DNA of 64,000 bases, from positions 186,001 to 250,000 of the forward strand of contig JAPZLL010000042.1 of assembly GCA_036250225.1 (NCBI GenBank), given 5' to 3'. A program made the position numbers and the translations under genes. The stretch's first letter is position 1; each line of letters starts with the position of its first letter. The DNA comes from Cercophora sp. LCS_1. Lineage: Eukaryota > Ascomycota > Sordariomycetes > Sordariales > Lasiosphaeriaceae. Of this stretch, positions 23,731 through 34,740 are shown piece after piece. The notes beneath the pieces were generated by a model that was given only the letters and a program-made list of their open reading frames with translations, was not told where the DNA came from and did not search any database.

Positions 23731-24175
23731 GGGCAGCAAGAGATTCTGTGAAATTCCTTAATCTGAGACAGTTGAAGCCGAGATGTTGACTGGGCATTTC
23801 TACAGTATGCGCCAAATGTGAAGAAATTGAGCAACAATCTTGGAGATATCGTTTCAGATGTCGTGTCGGCTTGGCCGGTCTGAATCACTTCCATAGATAA
23901 CCCTGGTACAGGGATAAAATATATCGCGTTTCTATTAATTTGCCGCTCCAAAAATGCGTTTGGTCCAGTTAGGAGTGGTACCGAGACATCCGTCCCGTCA
24001 CGCATATTCCTGCTGCTTCATCCGGCAGGTGGTAGCTGGCATCTGCAGCTCGTTATTTTAATTGACTACCCGCTTGCCTGGTGGCTATCGCTGAAAGCCC
24101 CTCTCGTTTGAACTTGGTGCACCCAAAGTTTTCGCTATTCCGTCTCCTCGACATCAAACATGTTGACATGGGAAG
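23731..24175. other. Intergenic region, no gene seen
   Basis: About 0.45 kb separating the P450 gene from the next membrane-protein gene on the same strand; A/T-rich, with nothing recognisable. Confidence 0.6.
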
Positions 24176-25573
24176 ATGTCAACTTTCCCAATCCTCCTTC
24201 TGCTCACACTCCCTTGCAAAGCGACCACAACCACAATCTTGACCTACACCACACTCGAAAAGCTCCGGTACAACTCCACCGCCCTCCATGAGCTCCGAGC
24301 GCCACCATGGGTCAACGGCCCAAACATGCGTGGCACCTCCGATATCTTATTCAGTTGTCTCCTGACGCTTTTCGCCTGCATCTACACAGCGCTGCATCTC
24401 AATGTCCCTAAACGCAGCTCCAGTTCGTACGGTCTCTTCACGACAAAATGTCTCTGGAGTCTAGCTGCGCTTGCAGCCCCTGAGGTTGTCCTGTTTTACG
24501 CATCCCATCAGTTTTTCGAGGCGAGGTCATTGGTCAAAGAACTTCAATTTTTGGCGCGGAATCAGGAAGCTGAACAAGGAAAAGAGCCAGTAGTTTTGCC
24601 CGAGAGTGTTCCTAAGGCCGACAAAAGTAGAAATTCATGCCACTTCGACCTGAAATACGGCTTCTTTGCCGCCATGGGGGGCTTCGAGGTCAGGCTCAAC
24701 GAAAGAGACGAACCGCAGACGCTTTCTCCCGAGGGGGCGCTGAAGCTCGCTCGGAGAAACCTGGACGGGTTCAAGATTCCGCGTTCGTTCATCCAAGACC
24801 GGGCCAGGGCCGACGTCTTCCAGAAGTGTCTTGTTCTCGTCCAAGTTGGGTGGATGGCGCTGCAATGTGCTGCGCGAAAGGTGTATGGGTTGCCTATTAC
24901 GCTCCTCGAGTTGCATACCATTGTACACGTCGTTTGTGCTGTCGTTATGTATGCCTTTTGGTTTGCGGTAAGGAAGGTTTCATTAGTTTTGATTGAGGAA
25001 GAGACGGTGCTGACTTGATAGAAACCACTTGATCTGCGGAGCGCTCAGGTTCTCGACCACACTTTGTTTGGAGACTGCAATGAGCTAAAAGATGATTGTT
25101 TCTATGAGAAAGGAGCTAACCTCCCAGGGTTCAAGCTCTCATGGCTTTTCAGAGGCGACTTATGGAGGATTTTGGAAGCAACTAATAGCCAGTATGGTGG
25201 GCGTTATACAGCATTTCTTCTTGCTGTTGTCTTTCTTCTCCCGGCTACTTATGGCGGTGTTCACTTGTCTGCGTGGCACTTTGAGTTCCCCACAGATGTA
25301 GAGCGGTTGCTTTGGATTATGTCATGTTTCTTCATCATGAGCGGGATACTCGCAGGGATTGCAGCATTCTTGGTGGCTGCCGCGTTGTATTGGTGTTTGG
25401 GCTTTGGTAACGCGGCCTTCATCAGGATCTCTGACTTTTGCTTCAAGGCATTCTTGCTCGTCTTTGTTGTTTCTCGTCTTTATATTGTGGTGGAGGCGTT
25501 TGTCAGTTTGAGAGCCGTCCCGGTTGGGGTTTATTGGACCCCGGCTTGGGTTCAGATGATTCCTCATGTATAA
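24176..25573 (+). CDS. Multi-spanning membrane protein of a fungal uncharacterised family
   Basis: Two exons, 24176-24967 and 25022-25573, giving 447 residues. The N-terminus is a likely signal peptide (FPILLLLTLPCKA). Family landmarks that I recognise from many uncharacterised fungal membrane proteins are MRGTSDILFSCLLTLFACIYTALHLN, APEVVLFYASHQF, KYGFFAAMGGFEV, FQKCLVLVQVGWMALQ, the LPITLLELHT helix, and the FWFAKPLDLR motif formed across the splice junction. Six to eight hydrophobic helices follow this order, with a cytosolic loop around residues 120-170. No enzyme or transporter motif is visible and the function is unknown. Confidence 0.8.
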
Positions 25574-26532
25574 TCAGGTACTCTCAGTCACAGACCAGAG
25601 ACTTCCAGAATTATATGTTTGGTGACCAAGGAACGCGGTCTTCTCCCTTGGACCAGGCAAACGAGTCCGTGGAGTTGTCGGTAGAATTAGATCTATCGAA
25701 TCAAACACGGCCAATCCATGGTCGTTGTGATATCAGTGTGCTGTTTTATGACGCGGGACAAAGGTTACATCACGGGAACAAGATGAATAGCCGTCATACA
25801 TCCTAGTGTTGAGCTACAGCTCTAAGGTGTGAGGAGGTGCGAGACTTTGGAGATAATTCGCGGTTCTAGTTCCGAGTCTCGGGAGAGAGCTGGGAACCAG
25901 GGCAAATGTAAATAGCCTTTATTGCAGCCACAGAATGGGGAACCCACGTTAGGCCGATGTCCGATCTGCCGTTCCCAGGGCTACGCCGTTGAATGTAAAC
26001 CTCGTACGGGACTTTGCCCACGTCTTGGATGCAAGCCGCGAACTCCTGCTAGGCAATGGCTAGGCTTGACGGCGGCGGAATGAATTTAAGCTGTCCGAAG
26101 GCAGGTGCGGATTCATGATTCCCAGACCAGGAAATACAACAATATAGGTAAAAACAACAAATCAAGCAAATATCAAGATACGAGGTCTTCAGAATCTCTC
26201 CCAGCCCAAGATGTATACTGCGTACAGATGGAAGCCCGTGGAAGTGGCAGAGTGCCCAGCCAGGAACTGCCTCCCATCACGGCGACGCGCCCGTGGAAAA
26301 GGCCGGCAGCAGCCCTGGCAAGAACAGACAGATGCGGAAAAATATGAGATGAAAGTGCAAAATAGAAAGCTGGGGCCTTCCTGTTCAGCCCTTGCCTTAC
26401 TATTGTGGCCGGCGCGTTCCCCACCTTTTTTTTTCTTCGCGGCCTCAGGTAGACGGGTCTCCCAATAAAAGCCCCCACCTTCTTCCTCTGCCCTCGAAAT
26501 TTTTCTTTCTTTCTTCCTTACAACAACACAAC
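25574..26532. other. Intergenic region, no gene seen
   Basis: About 1 kb with short frames only. A pyrimidine-rich stretch (26490-26520) just before the next ATG looks like a typical fungal promoter or leader element. Confidence 0.6.
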
Positions 26533-29500
26533 ATGGCGACACCATCGGTCGACGACTTTCGCGCGCGGGTCCACCAACGCTCGGTGGACCCGCGCCAGGC
26601 ATGGCAAACATGCGACGGGTTCGCAACGGTACGTATTTACTTATGCATTTGTTTTATCATGACGCACGCTGACACCTCGCAGAACGAGTGGGAGCTGGCC
26701 CATCCAGCAATGAAGGAGTGGTGCGACGAGTGGGCCGCCGAGGACCCAACCCGGTCATGGCCGGTCTACGTCATTGGACCGCGTCCTCTGATCATGACCA
26801 TGGCCGGGTTGGATGTCACCGAGACCATGAGAGGTATGTGATGTTTTGTCTCTTTCCCTGTTTCTTGCTTGTGTCATACGATGGAAGCGCGCGTTCCAAG
26901 TTCGCGACGGAAGCCAGCGCCCCCCTCATCCATCCAACCTTGCCCATCTTCTCGGTTCTAAAGCCGCTTCATCTCAAGACGACTCCGACCCGACTTTCAC
27001 AGCAACTATCCGCTGGATGGTTGTTGTTCTCTAATGTCCTCCTTCCTTCTCCGTCATCATCTACCATCCTCGTCTATGGAAACAACAGCTAACTCGTACA
27101 CTCCAGTCTTCGTCTCGGAGTGTGAGGAGCGCCGCTGCGGAGTCGGTGGCCACGGCGCCGGCTCTGGCCCTGTCGTGGAACTCTGGAAGCAGTGTCGCGA
27201 GCGCCTCGGCATGGCAACCGGACGTGAGGAGTTCCAGTCCTAGCAAGACTTGGGCAACCACCTCTGCGAGCCCCAGAACAAGGACCTTGCCTTGCTCTTT
27301 ATCTCTCGCCTGTGGCTTTCTTTCTTCAGCAACTGCGACAAGCCCGGCACCGTCGCCTTCCTCGACAAGCTTCAGCGTCTTCACCTCGCGCCCACCTCGC
27401 GCGGGTTTATCGTTGTCAAGCCGAACCACCGCTTCCTCAACGTTCCAGCCATTCTCAACACTCTCAACCTGAGTGGCTGCTCGGGCTTTGTACGCCTCAA
27501 GAAAATTGGCAACGATGAGTGCAGGGGGTGGACAGGCGATTGGCAGGCCATACAAAGCCGCACCGTCGTCCTTTGGAGGAGACTGCAGACAATCTTCGAC
27601 AATGAGCAAATGGTCAACGATGCCGTTGGTCACAACTACCTCGTCGACCATTGGTTCCCCCATGCGCCGAAGCCGCCCAAGACCGCGCTGGTTCCCGGCG
27701 AGGGACCCTCCACTGCGCCGAGCTGGAACGAGTTGTGGGAAGTGACCGAGGCCATCCAATGCACGCTCTTGCTTGAAGGTCCAGGCTATCATGCTTTCAA
27801 GCGGCGGAAGCGCCGCGCCGACCTAGTCCTCGAGAAGCGCAAAGCGACGGCATCCACATCGACCACGACCCCTACCGCCAATGCTCCCGTGGACAATGAT
27901 GCCGACGACGACGTCACCGACGATGAAATCGACCACGAGAAGATTGCAAAGTTCGAGGAAGCCAAGAAAGCACGGGCCCAGGAAGCAGAAGAAGCTGAGA
28001 GAGTACGTCTCCGGCTCGTCAAGAAGAAGGAGAAGAGCAAGCGTCACAAACTCTCCAAGAAGAAAGGAAATGCATCTGAGACGGCCAACCCGAACAACGG
28101 CGAGACTAGCTCCTCCAAGACGTCAACGCAGCCCACCCAAGCTCCCCAGACGCTGACCTCTACCACTGCCGCCAGACAACAGCCTGCCGATTCAGCCAAT
28201 CCGTCTGCCAACAAGAAATCCAAGGGAAAAGGCAAGGCGACAGACAACGCCAACGCCCAGGCTGACGGCTTCAAGACAGCAGCTAAGCCCGACAGCGTTT
28301 CCAAGTCGCAGATGGAGAAGTCCCAGGCCACAGACGGGAACAAAGAGCGATCAACAACACCCGATGTCAAGCCCGAGCCCAGTTACCACGAAATTCCCGG
28401 GACAGAGAGAAACGCCAGATCATGGGTGATCAAGCAGGGAGAACACTGGTTCCGAATCGAACAGTTCGACAGAAAGAACCCGGCACATCGACACAAGGAC
28501 AAGCTGGCTTGGATGAATCTGTCCTGCGTCATTACTCGACTCACCCCCGCTCCGCCGCTCAAGGACCGGAAGAAGCCAGACAACTACCATGACGCCCTCG
28601 ATCTCACTCACTCAATCGACACTGCAGAGTGCCCGCCCAGAGTCATCAGGGATGTTGCCGAGTGGGATGACTCCAAGCGGCAGACTGTTTCGTCCACTAC
28701 GCTCGCCGACATTGCCCGCCTCCGCACTTGCCAGGATTTGACACGAACCGGCCTCGAGGATAACAATGCTCTTCCACCCAAGGAGACCTCCAACACTACC
28801 TCTAGCACCTCGCAGTCCGGCAAGACTCAATATCAAGCTCAGGTCGAACCCTCGCAGTCAGAGACATCCGGAAGCCTGGGCGACAACGGCGAGAATATAG
28901 ACACGCAGCCCGTCCGTTTAGCCAGTTACTTCAAGGACATCAAGAAGGCTAACTCGAAGAGTAACGTCGCCCCTCACAATGTCGCCGGCGCCTCCCAGAA
29001 AGACAATGCTCTACTCGCCAAAGAAGTCAAGATCAGCAAGGTCGCCGCTGGCACAGCTAAGGTTATCTCCAATGCCGTCTCTGCTACTCCGGGAGTGACG
29101 ACGAACGAAAACATCCGCCCCACCACTGCTGTAGCTCATCATCTGGACGACGCGCAGTCCGTCAATAAGACCAAGGGTGGCAAAGAGGCTGCTACTGGCA
29201 CTGCCTCAGGCACCCCTCCCGCCGTTCCCGCTCACGAGAACGACTCAGCAGCCAAGACCAAGGACCAAGCCACGCCCGCCAGTATTCCTACTGCTACTCC
29301 CTCAGGCACGACTTCGCCTGTCGACAAAGGCAAGGGCAAGGCCACCACGAGTACTGCCTCAGGCGTTCCTCCAATCATTGCGTCTTCCCAGCGCGGCACC
29401 TCAGCAGCACAGAACAGAAGCCAACATGCCCCTGTCGCTGTTCCTGTCGCTTCTGGTTTGGTGAACGCTCAAGCCGTCGACAAAGGCAAGGGTAAAGCCA

Positions 29501-31330
29501 CGACCGGCATTGTTACTACTAGCGCTCCCATCGCTTCTCCTCAGCGCAGTACCTCAGCAGCACAGAACACAAACCCGGTTGTCCCCGTCAACCCTCGTGT
29601 TGCTTCTCTCTCTGGAAGAGCTCAACCCGCTCCCAACGCGAGTTCCAACGCGAGTTCCACCAAGAGTCCCAACAAAGGCGAGAAGAAACACAAGCGCATC
29701 GCCACCATCGTCGATTACTTTAACAACATAGACGAGTCTAGCGACTATTCTCTGCCGGCTGCCCCGAAGGTGAAGCCTCAAGACAAGGACACCGTTCATA
29801 ACGTCACTGCCGCTTCAAGCAGTTCGACCGCTCAACAGCACAGCACCTCGACAGCAAAGGGTAAAGCCAAGGACACCGCCCGCAACATCGCCGGTGCATC
29901 AGGCAGTTCGACCCACCAACAGAACACCTCGAACGCAAAGGGCAAAGCCAAGGCTGCTTCTACCAGTGCTCCCACCGCTTCTTCCTCCAAGAAAACCCAG
30001 CCTGCCCCCAACAAGGACAACAAGGACACGACCAACAAGAAGGCCGCTACTCCCGCCACCTCGGGTTCTTCATCTGCCAACAAGACCCAGGCCAAGCCCT
30101 CCACCTCCACAGCCGACACCGACGTTCCCACCAAGAGAACCAGCACCGAGAAGAACCTCGCCAAGAAGGAACGTCGCAAGGCCCGCAAGGCAGAGCAAGA
30201 AATGGCCGAGCTCGCCTCGGAGCAGCTCCTCGCCTCGGAAGCCGCTCGCGTCGCCAAGGAGAAGCAGGATATGAGGGACGCTGCCGACCCCGAGATGCCG
30301 GCTCTGCTGGCCCAGAAGGCCATGCTCGAGAAGCAAATCGCCGAGATCCAGGAGCAGGCCGATAAGGAGGAGGCCCAGAGGGCCGAGATGTCCAAGGCCA
30401 ATGAGAAGGCCAAGAATGCCGTTCTCGCCATCCTGGCAAAGACGTGGGACGACGACGCGCCCGCCGACACCACCGAGGCTGTTGCGCCCCCTGCGCCCCC
30501 CGTGATCGTTTCGTCGAGCGTAAGTACTTTTCGTTTGTTGTGCGAGTGACTGACATGTCGGTATTTCTCTTCCATCTAGTGTTTTGTTTTTTATTTATGC
30601 TGTGCTGCCATTTATCCATCTTTGCCTATTGTTACCATTTATCAAACCTAACCAACCAACCCGTGATACCCAGCATGAGACGAGCACCACCCCCGCCCCC
30701 GACACAGAGGGCATCACCAGTGACAACCCCGGCGAGGCGACCACCCCCGCCGCGACTGGCGAGCCTTCGGGCGACTCGGCCGCCAAGTGTGAGTCTGGCG
30801 CCAGCAACGACACGCGGCATGGCTAGCAGCCTGCCGACGAGGCGACAACACCCGGCATGGCTATCAGCCTGCCGACAAGGCGACAACACCCGGCATGGAA
30901 AAACCGACTTGCAGCGCGAGCGGACGCCCGGGATCCGGACTGGAGAATTCACCACCCGAAGTTGGGACGAGTTCGGCTGGGATACAGGAGGCTGACCAGA
31001 CTGGTAGTTCCCAGGCTTGTGAAGCTTTGTCGGAAGACCTGCGAGTGCAGGCGGAGGTTAGATTTCACCTTGATGATCAGTGATGGCAGTGTCGGTTGCT
31101 AACACTGGGACTTTTAGCTTGCGACCGCATACGAGAGGCGCCACCGGCGGTTTTTGGCGGCCGCTGGGCCGAACTGGTAAGTTTGGTTATATTCTACATC
31201 TACTGCCGTGATGGAAATGCATGCTAACTTTCATGTTTGCAGGGACCCTGAGGCTATGTACAACCATAGCCATCGGGGGACTGGTCGGTCCCGGTCGGTC
31301 ACCGCGAGGGGGAGGCCGAGATGGGTTTAG
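26533..31330 (+). CDS. Long low-complexity protein gene, interrupted by a stop and a duplication
   Basis: Proposed exons: 26533-26628, 26683-26833, 27107-30519, 30674-31056, 31118-31176 and 31243-31330. The first ~350 residues are a compact, aromatic-rich unknown domain. Within it an in-frame TAG at 27241-27243 interrupts otherwise continuous coding (…REEFQS, stop, QDLGNHL…). Next come ~800 residues of Ala/Ser/Thr/Lys-rich sequence with tandem repeats, then a charged coiled coil (~29.9-30.5 kb). The fourth exon reads to a TAG at 30824 inside a 38-bp tandem repeat. Beyond it, in another frame, coding continues to a good GTTAGA donor, then LATAYERRHRRFLAAAGPNW, then a perfect GTAAGT/TGCTAAC/TTTGCAG intron and a last exon ending at 31330. 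Removing one repeat copy would restore a single frame. The family is unknown. Intron 1 is 54 nt and stop-free, so its retention is also possible. Confidence 0.6.
29161..29631 (+). repeat. Three coding tandem repeats of ~52 codons
   Basis: Units begin at about 29161, 29320 and 29476, spaced 159 and 156 bases, all in frame. Units two and three share VDKGKGKATT and SAAQN at matching positions; the first is more diverged (VNKTKGGKEAATG). This is internal expansion of the low-complexity protein. Confidence 0.75.
29785..29952 (+). repeat. Two coding tandem repeats of 28 codons
   Basis: Units 29785-29868 and 29869-29952 both run from KDT to KGKA with N(V/I)(T/A)A, SS and a QQ pair at matching positions. 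They are multiples of three, unlike the 38-bp repeat downstream. Confidence 0.75.
30816..30898 (+). repeat. 38-bp tandem duplication at the 3' end of the long gene
   Basis: Units 30816-30853 and 30854-30891 differ at two positions, followed by seven bases of a third copy (GGCATGG). The first unit carries the TAG stop at 30824; the equivalent codon in the second unit is TAT. Because 38 is not a multiple of three, the duplication shifts the frame. Confidence 0.9.
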
Positions 31331-32973
31331 GCCCACTCTCGTTTTTGTCTGGTTGTTTGCGCTTTTGGGAGGGACGGGAGGAGGGAATGGGGGGAGACCA
31401 AGTGTATTTTTAGTGTGGATAGGTGCCCTGCCTTGTGCGGGCTGAATGATGGTCTCTCCCATCAACACTTTGTGATTACTGTGACTGGTGTGGTGTTATT
31501 GTCGGGTGACGTTGGTGCAAAATGGACAGGGCCGCAGGGTTGTGCTGGTCTGTGCGCCAGGGCACAAAGGGCTTGTTGATCCTGCTGTCGGCCGGGGCCA
31601 CAGTTGATGCAGCCGCCACCGCACAATCCTCCCCGTTGCGTGTAACCTTGGGATAATTGTACGAATCGCGGATCACTGTGGTATGTGCTGCGACGACATG
31701 GTGACGACTTCTTCTTCATTATTGGAATGCTGGACAGAGAGCTGTTAGACTGACTGTGGAGATTTTAGTCCGCCGCTACCTTTAGGAACCTTGGACTGCC
31801 GACACCTCCCGTCGTGTCTTCTGCAGACTGCAGCGTGGCTTCCCTGTCAGGGAAAGGGCCTTACGGGCAGCCACATGAAGCGACCTCATCACCGACCACA
31901 TGGTGGCGTCCAATTACGACCGAGAGGACAGCCCTTGCAGGATCGCAAAGCAGCGCACCGTCGGCCGTGTTTGACAGAACCGTTTCCGACACTGGCAGTG
32001 GGAGACGTACCCTTTAGGTTCCCACCTCGATCCTTCGGATGCGCCATGCCGAGCCTCCTCAATCCAACACACGTGCGGGCAATCGCCACCCGATCTGGAC
32101 TGCTCTTGGCCATGCGGACGCCGACGAGCGAAGCATTCGATGGCGGGGTACCATCAGCCGCCGTTGATAACCTTGCCGGCTAGCTTATCGACCAATGCCC
32201 CGCGCAAGGCCAATGGCAGCAGACGAGCCCACATGAACTGGTCTCGCTTCCACGCCTTGCTTGCGCCCGTCTTGTCTTCCGTCTGCAGTCCCCTCGCGCG
32301 CCCTGCAGGTCCAGGCCAGATCCAGGCTATTTGTTCAATAGACCCCTCGTCACCATGCCCCTCTCTACCTTAGATCTGGGCGCGTCGCACACGATTGACG
32401 CTGGAAACACACACGACCACGACGTACTGGCGGGGCACCACGCGGCATCGAGTGGCGACTGTCAGGACAAGCTGGGGAAGCAAACGTCTGGAGAACGACG
32501 GGCGCACAGGGGGCACTCTTGAAGCGCAGCCTCTGGACGGCAGGTGAGTGGATCGCAGCACAGCAGCTAACGGCCACGGGATGGTTCTCCCCGTGGCACC
32601 ACCCCACATCGAATCCAGTGCCACTGGCAGCCAAGACCACCCCCGTTGAAGAAGCACTGCGTTCCCCCCACCCCCGGCCATGTCGCGCGCGCCTTTTCTT
32701 CTCCCACCTTCCACGAGCAACAAAATCGTTTGTTTGATGCTGACTGTAGTCTGTCGCTCTCTTGAGTAGAACTCTGTCTTTTCAGTCGCACAGCGCGGAT
32801 CACGATCCTTTGGTCTCTTCAACACCAACCGACCCTCTCAAAAAACGCCACCGAGCCCCTGAATCTCGGCCCCACACACCCTCGCTGTGCCGCGAAATCC
32901 GTCGCCGCCGATACTAGTCGGGCCGGCATCGGAAGACGGACCGGACCAGAACAGAACAGACCAGACCAGCGCC
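31331..32973. other. Intergenic region, no gene seen
   Basis: About 1.6 kb. Short frames on both strands (such as 31791-32183 and 32370-32828) have no recognisable features. The AGACCAGACCAG-rich stretch just before 32974 is probably the leader of the next gene. Confidence 0.55.
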
Positions 32974-33297
32974 ATGTGTCGAACGATTACATTTTCCGGG
33001 ACGTGCTCACACTGCGGCGGCGTGTTCACGTGGGATGACCTAGTCCAGCAGCTGAGCTGTCTGGAGGCCAAGAACGTGGGCGTGTTTGGGCAGTGTCGGC
33101 GCGGCGTGGCCGAGGAGAAGCACACGTTTGACCAGGAGTGCGAGCGGTGCAGCGCCGAGCTGGAGGCCGACGAGGGCTACGGCGGTATGGAAGACGACGT
33201 CCACGCGGCGGTGACCTACAAGGCCAAGGGCAAGAACAAGATGGCTGACGGTGTCGAAGACGGGCGACGGCAATCAAAACGACAGCGCACCACATGA
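32974..33297 (+). CDS. Small Cys-motif protein of unknown function
   Basis: Single exon of 107 residues starting at the first ATG in frame. The N-terminal ~70 residues contain regularly placed cysteines and histidine (CRT…TCSHCGG…LSCLEAKN…GQCRRG…H…QECERC), suggesting a small metal-binding or disulphide module. There is no signal peptide, so an intracellular zinc-binding fold is more likely. The tail is Lys/Arg-rich (KGKNK, RRQSKRQR) and could be a nuclear signal. Proteins with this MCRTITFSGTC-type start occur in other Sordariomycetes as hypothetical proteins, to my knowledge. Function unknown. Confidence 0.7.
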   Translation: MCRTITFSGTCSHCGGVFTWDDLVQQLSCLEAKNVGVFGQCRRGVAEEKHTFDQECERCSAELEADEGYGGMEDDVHAAVTYKAKGKNKMADGVEDGRRQSKRQRTT

Positions 33298-33785
33298 AAA
33301 GCCAATTTTCACAGTTTCTATATATATCCTATGTGCTCGCGAGCCGACACATTTATTCGAACCTGCAGCGACAAATCTACCTTTTTTATTCCGATCGATT
33401 CTACCGGCGGTTCAATTGAGATTGGGGGCCGAGTGGGACACAGGACACAGGATAGGACAAACAGGACAGGACAGGGAACGGAGACAGACGGCTCGGCGCA
33501 TGGTGCTTGGTGTCCTTGGCGCATCACTGAACAATGGCTGGTATAATAAGTAGCAATGGGGGATTGTAACGACGCCATGAGCGACGACGTCACGACCGAG
33601 TTCGACAGCCACGAGGCACAATGTACTCTGTGGATGATTAATAAGACAAGATCAGACATACCTCATTCACTAATTAAGTGGTATCACTGACATGCTCCAG
33701 AAAGCCTCCCAATCCCGCCACCAGTCTAAAGCCTCCAACGCCTCCAACGCCTCCAACGCCTCCAGTCCCTCACCTCCGCAAAGAA
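33298..33785. other. Short intergenic region between convergent genes
   Basis: About 0.5 kb shared by the 3' ends of the Cys-motif gene and the DUF829 gene. A TATATATA run near 33320 sits at the end of the former. Nothing else was seen except the small repeat listed separately. Confidence 0.6.
33732..33765. repeat. 9-bp tandem repeat, ~3.8 copies
   Basis: The unit CCTCCAACG occurs at 33732, 33741 and 33750, followed by a partial copy to 33765. It lies just beyond the stop codon of the minus-strand gene, in its 3' untranslated region. Confidence 0.85.
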
Positions 33786-34646
33786 CTACCACCCCTCCCA
33801 ATTCCCCCTACACAGACCCCAATACCGTTCCCCATCACCCCTCACATGCGCCACATGCTCGGTCCCCTCAAACCTCTCCGCCCTCACCACATATCCCCTC
33901 TCCTTTGCGCCCACAGCATGCGCCTCAACATCCCTCCACCTTACCAAGACATCCCCCGGTCCATACACATACGTCCTCCGCACTTCATTCACGGCAGAAT
34001 TATGCACCCTCGCCGTCTCCCCCAAACTCCCTCCGCTCTTGCGCCATAAAATCTTATGCTCGATCCAGAACCAGCAGCACAGGATGTGCACTATCGGCGC
34101 CAGCAATCGACGCATCCATTTCGATAAGCCGCCTACCGTGGCTAGATACGAGCCCCAATAGTGGAACTGCGGCGGTGCCGAGTCGTAAACCGTTGTGTGT
34201 GGTGGGAGGGTAAAGCTGGGAGCAGTGCGGAGGAGGGCGAGGGATTGGGACCCGCCGCCCGAGAGGAGGTGGATCAGCAATTTGGGCTTGGCGTCTGTTG
34301 AGCCGGTTGTGGGTTTGGTATCAGTGTCGGTGGGGGTTGAATCGGACGGGACGTGGTTCCGCACAACGGGGATCGCGACGCGTATGAGCTCGGCTTGGAG
34401 TTTCGGCGGGTTGAGGAAATGGGAATGGAACGATCGGACAAGCAGGATTGGACTGTGAGGGTAGAGTGCTTGATACGGCGTGATATATTTCAGGATGTGC
34501 GCATCACGGGCCGCAAGCCATGTGCAGAGCAGGATCAGTTTCGGGTGTCCTTCGGGGATGGATGATGCGCTCGGCGGGATGTGCAGCGCGATGGAAGGCG
34601 TCAGCGCCGTCATAAACGCCAGCGGTGCTGGTTTCGTCTCAGCCAT
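33786..34646 (-). CDS. DUF829/TMEM53-like (PaxU-related) alpha/beta-fold protein
   Basis: Single exon, 286 residues. The start of the fold is typical for DUF829/TMEM53 proteins: LILLCTWLAARDAHILKYI followed by YPHSPILLVRS. A central LLIHLLSGGGSQS stands in the place of a nucleophile elbow, and a hydrophobic stretch (~175-195, IVHILCCWFWI) is present. The C-terminus has the expected VLVRWRDVEAHA and a final HVAHVRGDGERYW. In fungi, relatives include PaxU of indole-diterpene clusters and many proteins outside clusters. No other indole-diterpene genes are nearby, so a biosynthetic role is not supported. Mammalian TMEM53 is a nuclear-envelope protein; the fungal role is unknown. Confidence 0.85.
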   Translation of the reverse strand: MAETKPAPLAFMTALTPSIALHIPPSASSIPEGHPKLILLCTWLAARDAHILKYITPYQALYPHSPILLVRSFHSHFLNPPKLQAELIRVAIPVVRNHVPSDSTPTDTDTKPTTGSTDAKPKLLIHLLSGGGSQSLALLRTAPSFTLPPHTTVYDSAPPQFHYWGSYLATVGGLSKWMRRLLAPIVHILCCWFWIEHKILWRKSGGSLGETARVHNSAVNEVRRTYVYGPGDVLVRWRDVEAHAVGAKERGYVVRAERFEGTEHVAHVRGDGERYWGLCRGNWEGW

Positions 34647-34734
34647 TTTGACGGTATGTATTGTGCAATGTTGACATTAGTGACCGGGATCGGGACCGCA
34701 AACAAGGGGAAAGGGTCGTGCGGAACGCAATCGC

Positions 34735-34740
34735 TATATA
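34735..34740 (-). promoter_or_regulatory. Possible TATA box of the DUF829 gene
   Basis: TATATA lies about 90 bases before the ATG at 34646 on the minus strand. The call rests only on motif and position. Confidence 0.4.

Noticed and set aside
27107..27243. An intron that would remove the in-frame TAG at 27241
   Set aside because: The only short option (GTGAGG to CCTAG) is about 20 bases, and longer options use very weak donors and delete coherent coding; the acceptor at 27106 is in phase.
33786..34646. Indole-diterpene cluster suggested by the PaxU-like gene
   Set aside because: No prenyltransferase, GGPP synthase or other cluster genes are nearby; this DUF829 family is widespread outside clusters.
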